Of a stretch of 7,159 nucleotides of DNA, positions 5,150 to 7,159 are shown one piece after another. A model generated the notes under the pieces. The model did no database searches and was not told where the DNA came from. It saw only the letters and a program-made list of their open reading frames with translations. Numbering within the stretch: position 1 is the stretch's first letter; every line of letters begins with the position of its first letter. A program made the position numbers and the translations under genes. The DNA is from Bacteroidota bacterium (lineage in GTDB: Bacteria; Bacteroidota; Bacteroidia; B-17B0; Aurantibacillaceae): positions 1 through 7,159 of the forward strand of contig JANYBY010000107.1 of assembly GCA_025360565.1 (NCBI GenBank). The letters are read 5' to 3'.

Positions 5150-5936
5150 ACAACGAGTTGTACTTGTAACCGGCGGTACTAAAGGAATAGGCAAGGAGAT
5201 AGCATTTAAATTTGCCGAGCATGGCGATCAGGTTGTTATTACTTACGGCTGGGGAAGTATTGAAGAAGAAGATATTATTAAAGAGTTTACCGATCGTAAA
5301 TTACCGGCGCCATATTTAAAACAGGCCGATGTAATTAACAACGAGGATACCGTTGATCTTTTAACCGAAATTAAAAACCGTTTCGGGAAACTGGATGTAT
5401 TTATTTCTAACGTATCGTTTGCAAACCTTGTAAAAAGTATTGATGACTATAACGAAGGTTCGCTTTTAAAAAGCATTGAGTACAGCTGCTGGCCAATGGT
5501 TGAATACACCCGCCAAATGAAAGTTGTTTTTGGAGTTTATCCAAAATATGTAATTGGTTTATCTTCTCACGGCCCGGACAGGTTTCATAAAAATTACGAT
5601 TTTGCTGCGGCCACCAAAGCCGTGAACGAAGTTTTGGTGAAGTACTTAAACTATCACTTTTACGATGAGAATGTGATCTTTAATATTCTGAGAACCCGTC
5701 CTGTTATAACTGACTCTTTACTTTCAACTCTGGGTAACGAGTGGACAGAATTTATTGGTAAATACGATATTCCCGGCACCCACATTGAACTTGAAGAGTT
5801 TGCCCGTGTGGCTTATATGATGTGTTCAGGATTGATGGATGGCATCAGAGGACAAACCATTACTGCCGACCGTGGCTACGATTTTGCAGAAGGCTTGCAA
5901 AGATTGTATATGGATAAGGAAGAACTGGGGTTGTAA
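5136..5936 (+). CDS. FabL-like SDR, probable enoyl-thioester reductase (paralogue 2)
   Basis: A 266-residue SDR that aligns end to end with the SDR upstream of the oxoamine synthase. The nucleotide loop is TGGTKGIG (12-19). The classical catalytic Tyr position is Ala157, and Tyr154-X6-Lys161 (YDFAAATK) replaces it, as in FabI/FabL. Ser143-Ser144 of GLSSHGP and GQTITADRG near 239-247 complete the family pattern. Shared paralogue marks are ISNVS, the WPM segment, VFGVYPKYVIG and KYLNY. It overlaps the crotonase gene by 14 bases, so both are made together. In curacin-type modules an ECH2 decarboxylase is likewise followed by an enoyl reductase, so decarboxylation followed by reduction of an ACP-bound product is a plausible joint role. 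The two SDR paralogues lie in opposite operons and may act on different steps or form a mixed oligomer. The SDR call is firm; the enoyl-reductase call is inferred. Confidence 0.88.
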   Translation: MSNTKQRVVLVTGGTKGIGKEIAFKFAEHGDQVVITYGWGSIEEEDIIKEFTDRKLPAPYLKQADVINNEDTVDLLTEIKNRFGKLDVFISNVSFANLVKSIDDYNEGSLLKSIEYSCWPMVEYTRQMKVVFGVYPKYVIGLSSHGPDRFHKNYDFAAATKAVNEVLVKYLNYHFYDENVIFNILRTRPVITDSLLSTLGNEWTEFIGKYDIPGTHIELEEFARVAYMMCSGLMDGIRGQTITADRGYDFAEGLQRLYMDKEELGL

Positions 5937-5948
5937 ACCAAGGCTTAA

Positions 5949-5975
5949 GTCATCCCGACGAAGGAGGGATCTTTT
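5949..5975 (+). repeat. GTCATCCC...GGGATC repeat, copy A
   Basis: The copy begins GTCATCCCGACGAAGG and ends GGGATCTTTT; the ATCCC and GGGAT parts can pair as a small stem. It lies between the converging stop codons of the FabL-like SDR and the GIY-YIG gene, and the end of the GIY-YIG gene (TAA at 5974-5976 read on the minus strand) is formed by its T tract. It may serve as a terminator for either gene. Confidence 0.85.
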
Positions 5976-6315
5976 ACCATTTGTCTCGCCGTTCAATCCT
6001 CTCTGGCGGAGGCCAATCCATGATCTCGGAATTTAAGAATTTCCAAGATTGATTCACTTTTTCAATTAGTACCACCTTTTTCTTTCTTGACCAACCCTTA
6101 ATTTCCTTTTCTCTTGCAATTGCGTCAGCGGCGCTTGGATAAACTTCATAATATAAAAGATAGCAGCAGTTATATTTTCCGGCAAATGTTTGTTTCGTTT
6201 CCTGATCTAAATAGTGCTCAATAATTCTTTGCGGTAAATTATTTGTAATACCTGTATATAGAACCGTTTTGTTATGATTAGTAAGTATATAAACCAAATA
6301 TCTTTTGAAATGCAT
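5974..6315 (-). CDS. Small GIY-YIG nuclease family protein (YhbQ/UvrC-N-like)
   Basis: 113 residues forming one GIY-YIG domain: LVYILTN (7-13) stands for the GIY strand, VLYTGITNNLPQR (18-30) for the YIG strand with the conserved Arg30, His34 follows, and AIAREKEIKGWSRKKK (65-80) contains the metal-binding Glu69. These are the residues expected for a working active site. The last 20 or so residues, including WPPPERIERRDKW, look unlike the usual family end, and the stop codon is provided by the neighbouring repeat. Single-domain members of this type are often multicopy in Bacteroidota genomes; their substrate is not established. It has no link to the acyl-chain genes. Five copies of one palindromic repeat lie around it, one at its 3' end and four upstream, which suggests a REP-like association. 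Confidence 0.92.
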   Translation of the reverse strand: MHFKRYLVYILTNHNKTVLYTGITNNLPQRIIEHYLDQETKQTFAGKYNCCYLLYYEVYPSAADAIAREKEIKGWSRKKKVVLIEKVNQSWKFLNSEIMDWPPPERIERRDKW

Positions 6316-6378
6316 AATGGAGGATAAAATTAATGTTACGAAAAATAAATATGAAATTTATTTACAAAGTCTTGGAAC

Positions 6379-6405
6379 AAAAGATCCCTCGCACCTCAGG
6401 ATGAC
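6379..6405 (-). repeat. GTCATCCC...GGGATC repeat, copy B (inverted)
   Basis: Read on the minus strand, it begins GTCATCC and ends GGGATCTTTT. It has substitutions in the middle (the plus-strand core is CTCGCACCTCAGG), as copy D does, so B and D form one arm type and A, C and E the other. Confidence 0.8.
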
Positions 6406-6428
6406 CAAACACTTTCATCTATCATATC

Positions 6429-6455
6429 GTCATCCCAACGAAGGAGGGATCTTTT
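6429..6455 (+). repeat. GTCATCCC...GGGATC repeat, copy C
   Basis: Nearly identical to copy A over its whole length, with an A for G after GTCATCCC. It faces copy D across seven bases to give a large inverted pair. Confidence 0.85.
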
Positions 6456-6462
6456 CCCTGTT

Positions 6463-6487
6463 AAGATCCCTCGTACCTCGGGATGAC
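6463..6487 (-). repeat. GTCATCCC...GGGATC repeat, copy D (inverted, paired with C)
   Basis: Inverted copy ending CTCGGGATGAC on the plus strand. Against copy C, 21 of 25 positions can pair, with the mismatches confined to the middle. The pair 6429-6487 would fold as one long bulged hairpin in DNA or RNA, like a REPIN. Confidence 0.85.
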
Positions 6488-6593
6488 TGTGTCGTGTGTG
6501 AGGCTGAAGTTGGGGTAAGGTCCGTGCCCTTTTAAGTGGTACATTTTAAATGTTTTGTTTCTTGGAGGCAAGAGGCAATTCTCCACACCTTAA

Positions 6594-6616
6594 CTCATCC
6601 CGACGAAGGAGGGATC
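6594..6616 (+). repeat. GTCATCCC...GGGATC repeat, copy E
   Basis: Same core as copy A from TCATCCCGACGAAGG to GGGATC, but with C in place of the first G and without the T tract. It lies just downstream of the secreted-protein stop codon and may help end that transcript. Confidence 0.8.
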
Positions 6617-6633
6617 CGTTCTAAACGAATGTT

Positions 6634-7159
6634 CTAATTCCTTGAAATAATAAACCTCTTACTAATTGTTTGCGAATTAATTCCCTTTAAATTTAAAAGA
6701 TAAACGCCATTTGGAAGATCATCTATTTTGATCGGCGCTGTTTTATTTTTAAAAATGAGCTGTTCTTCTTTCACAGTTTGACCTATAACATCAATTATTT
6801 GAATTTTCATATTCGTTTCAAATTTCATTTCTAACTCGATGTTAAGCATTTCGTTTGCCGGATTAGGATAAAAAGAGAAATTAATATCATCGAGCGTATT
6901 GGTTTTTAAACCAACAGGAGCTTTTGGAACAACACTTACTGTAACCATTGACATATCTATATTTACTGGAGATCTATAAATATTATACCCTGAACAAGTG
7001 GAAGATGAATTCGCGCATGAAACAGTTACAGTTAAACAAATATTGTAAAGACCGGCTGCTGAATATGTGTGATTTGTAAATAAAATATTTGATGTAGAGC
7101 CATCTCCCCAGGCCCATAGAGCGTTTGTAACGTTTCCATAATAATTAGGGGAAGCAAGC
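6634..7159 (-). CDS. C-terminal part of a secreted PKD-domain protein with T9SS type A sorting signal
   Basis: The frame is open from the right edge of the window to a stop at 6634-6636, about 174 residues; the N-terminus lies outside. The visible part begins with a PKD-like beta-sandwich: WAWGDGSTS, then NHTYSAAGLYNICLTVTVS, the usual G-D-G and H-x-Y-x-x-x-G-x-Y marks. After a Cys/Ser-rich stretch (CANSSSTC) and a linker comes the C-terminal sorting domain: INFSFYPNPANEMLNIELE, IQIIDVIGQTV, LPNGVYLLNL and a final basic KRFIISRN. This domain directs export through the type IX system and anchoring or release at the outer membrane. A start at the internal Met (6954) would remove the PKD domain and is not credible. 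The catalytic or binding part, if any, is beyond the window. It is unrelated to the acyl-chain genes. Confidence 0.92.
   Translation of the reverse strand, partial: LASPNYYGNVTNALWAWGDGSTSNILFTNHTYSAAGLYNICLTVTVSCANSSSTCSGYNIYRSPVNIDMSMVTVSVVPKAPVGLKTNTLDDINFSFYPNPANEMLNIELEMKFETNMKIQIIDVIGQTVKEEQLIFKNKTAPIKIDDLPNGVYLLNLKGINSQTISKRFIISRN

Larger units (their letters stand above)
6316..6633. other. Gene-free stretch carrying four repeat copies
   Basis: No believable gene is present in this 318-base stretch. The longest forward open frame (from about 6305 to 6535) reads through the repeats and has no recognisable domain. The region holds two inverted and two direct copies of the GTCATCCC repeat, listed separately, and otherwise unremarkable sequence. 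It must include the promoter of the GIY-YIG gene near 6316-6370, but I see no clear match. It also carries the 3' flank of the secreted-protein gene. Confidence 0.7.

Noticed and set aside
5839..6036. 65-residue forward open frame
   Set aside because: It lies out of frame inside the end of the second FabL-like SDR and continues into repeat A and the GIY-YIG gene.
6305..6535. 76-residue forward open frame
   Set aside because: It runs through repeat copies B, C and D, overlaps the start of the GIY-YIG gene and has no recognisable domain.
5949..6616. CRISPR array
   Set aside because: The copies occur in both orientations with irregular spacing, and there are no uniform spacers or cas genes.
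6634..6954. Complete 106-residue protein starting at Met 6954
   Set aside because: The same frame stays open to the window edge and encodes a PKD domain upstream, so this Met is internal.

Overview
The window comes from an AT-rich Bacteroidota genome. The evidence is a type IX secretion (T9SS) C-terminal sorting domain behind a PKD domain at the right end, a DUF4833-like secreted protein at the left end, mostly weak or absent Shine-Dalgarno sites, TAnnTTTG-like promoter elements, and several families of degenerate interspersed repeats of the kind scattered through such genomes.

Layout. Bases 1-94 hold the 3' end of an unidentified gene. About 126/138-692 (+) is a signal-peptide protein that resembles DUF4833 and has no ATG start. 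A degenerate repeat (697-783) separates it from the convergent minus-strand operon, which reads from right to left: acyl carrier protein (4136-3894), FabL-like SDR (3799-2975), PLP-dependent alpha-oxoamine synthase (2973-1672) and a 3-ketosphinganine-reductase-like SDR (1572-787). A 248-bp divergent intergenic region (4137-4384) faces a plus-strand pair: a PksI/ECH2-like crotonase (4385-5149) that overlaps a second FabL-like SDR (5136-5936) by 14 bases. After this come a small GIY-YIG nuclease gene (6315-5974, minus) surrounded by five copies of a palindromic repeat, and the C-terminal part of a secreted PKD/T9SS protein (7159-6634, minus) that runs off the window.

The six genes from 787 to 5936 look like one pathway acting on carrier-protein-bound acyl chains. 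The alpha-oxoamine synthase would join an acyl thioester to an amino acid with loss of CO2. The KDSR-like SDR would reduce the resulting 3-ketone, as in sphingoid-base or sulfonolipid (capnine) synthesis. The ACP and the crotonase resemble parts of polyketide beta-branching (HMGS) cassettes, and both FabL-like SDRs carry the Tyr-X6-Lys signature of enoyl reductases. A reasonable but unproven reading is that the cluster makes or tailors an ACP-bound, possibly branched acyl chain and turns it into a long-chain amino alcohol. No ketosynthase, HMG synthase or ECH1 homologue is present here, so the pathway would have to borrow those activities from elsewhere.

The second point of interest is the pairing of a GIY-YIG nuclease gene with dispersed, partly paired inverted repeats. 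This layout recalls REP/REPIN elements and their associated RAYT enzymes.
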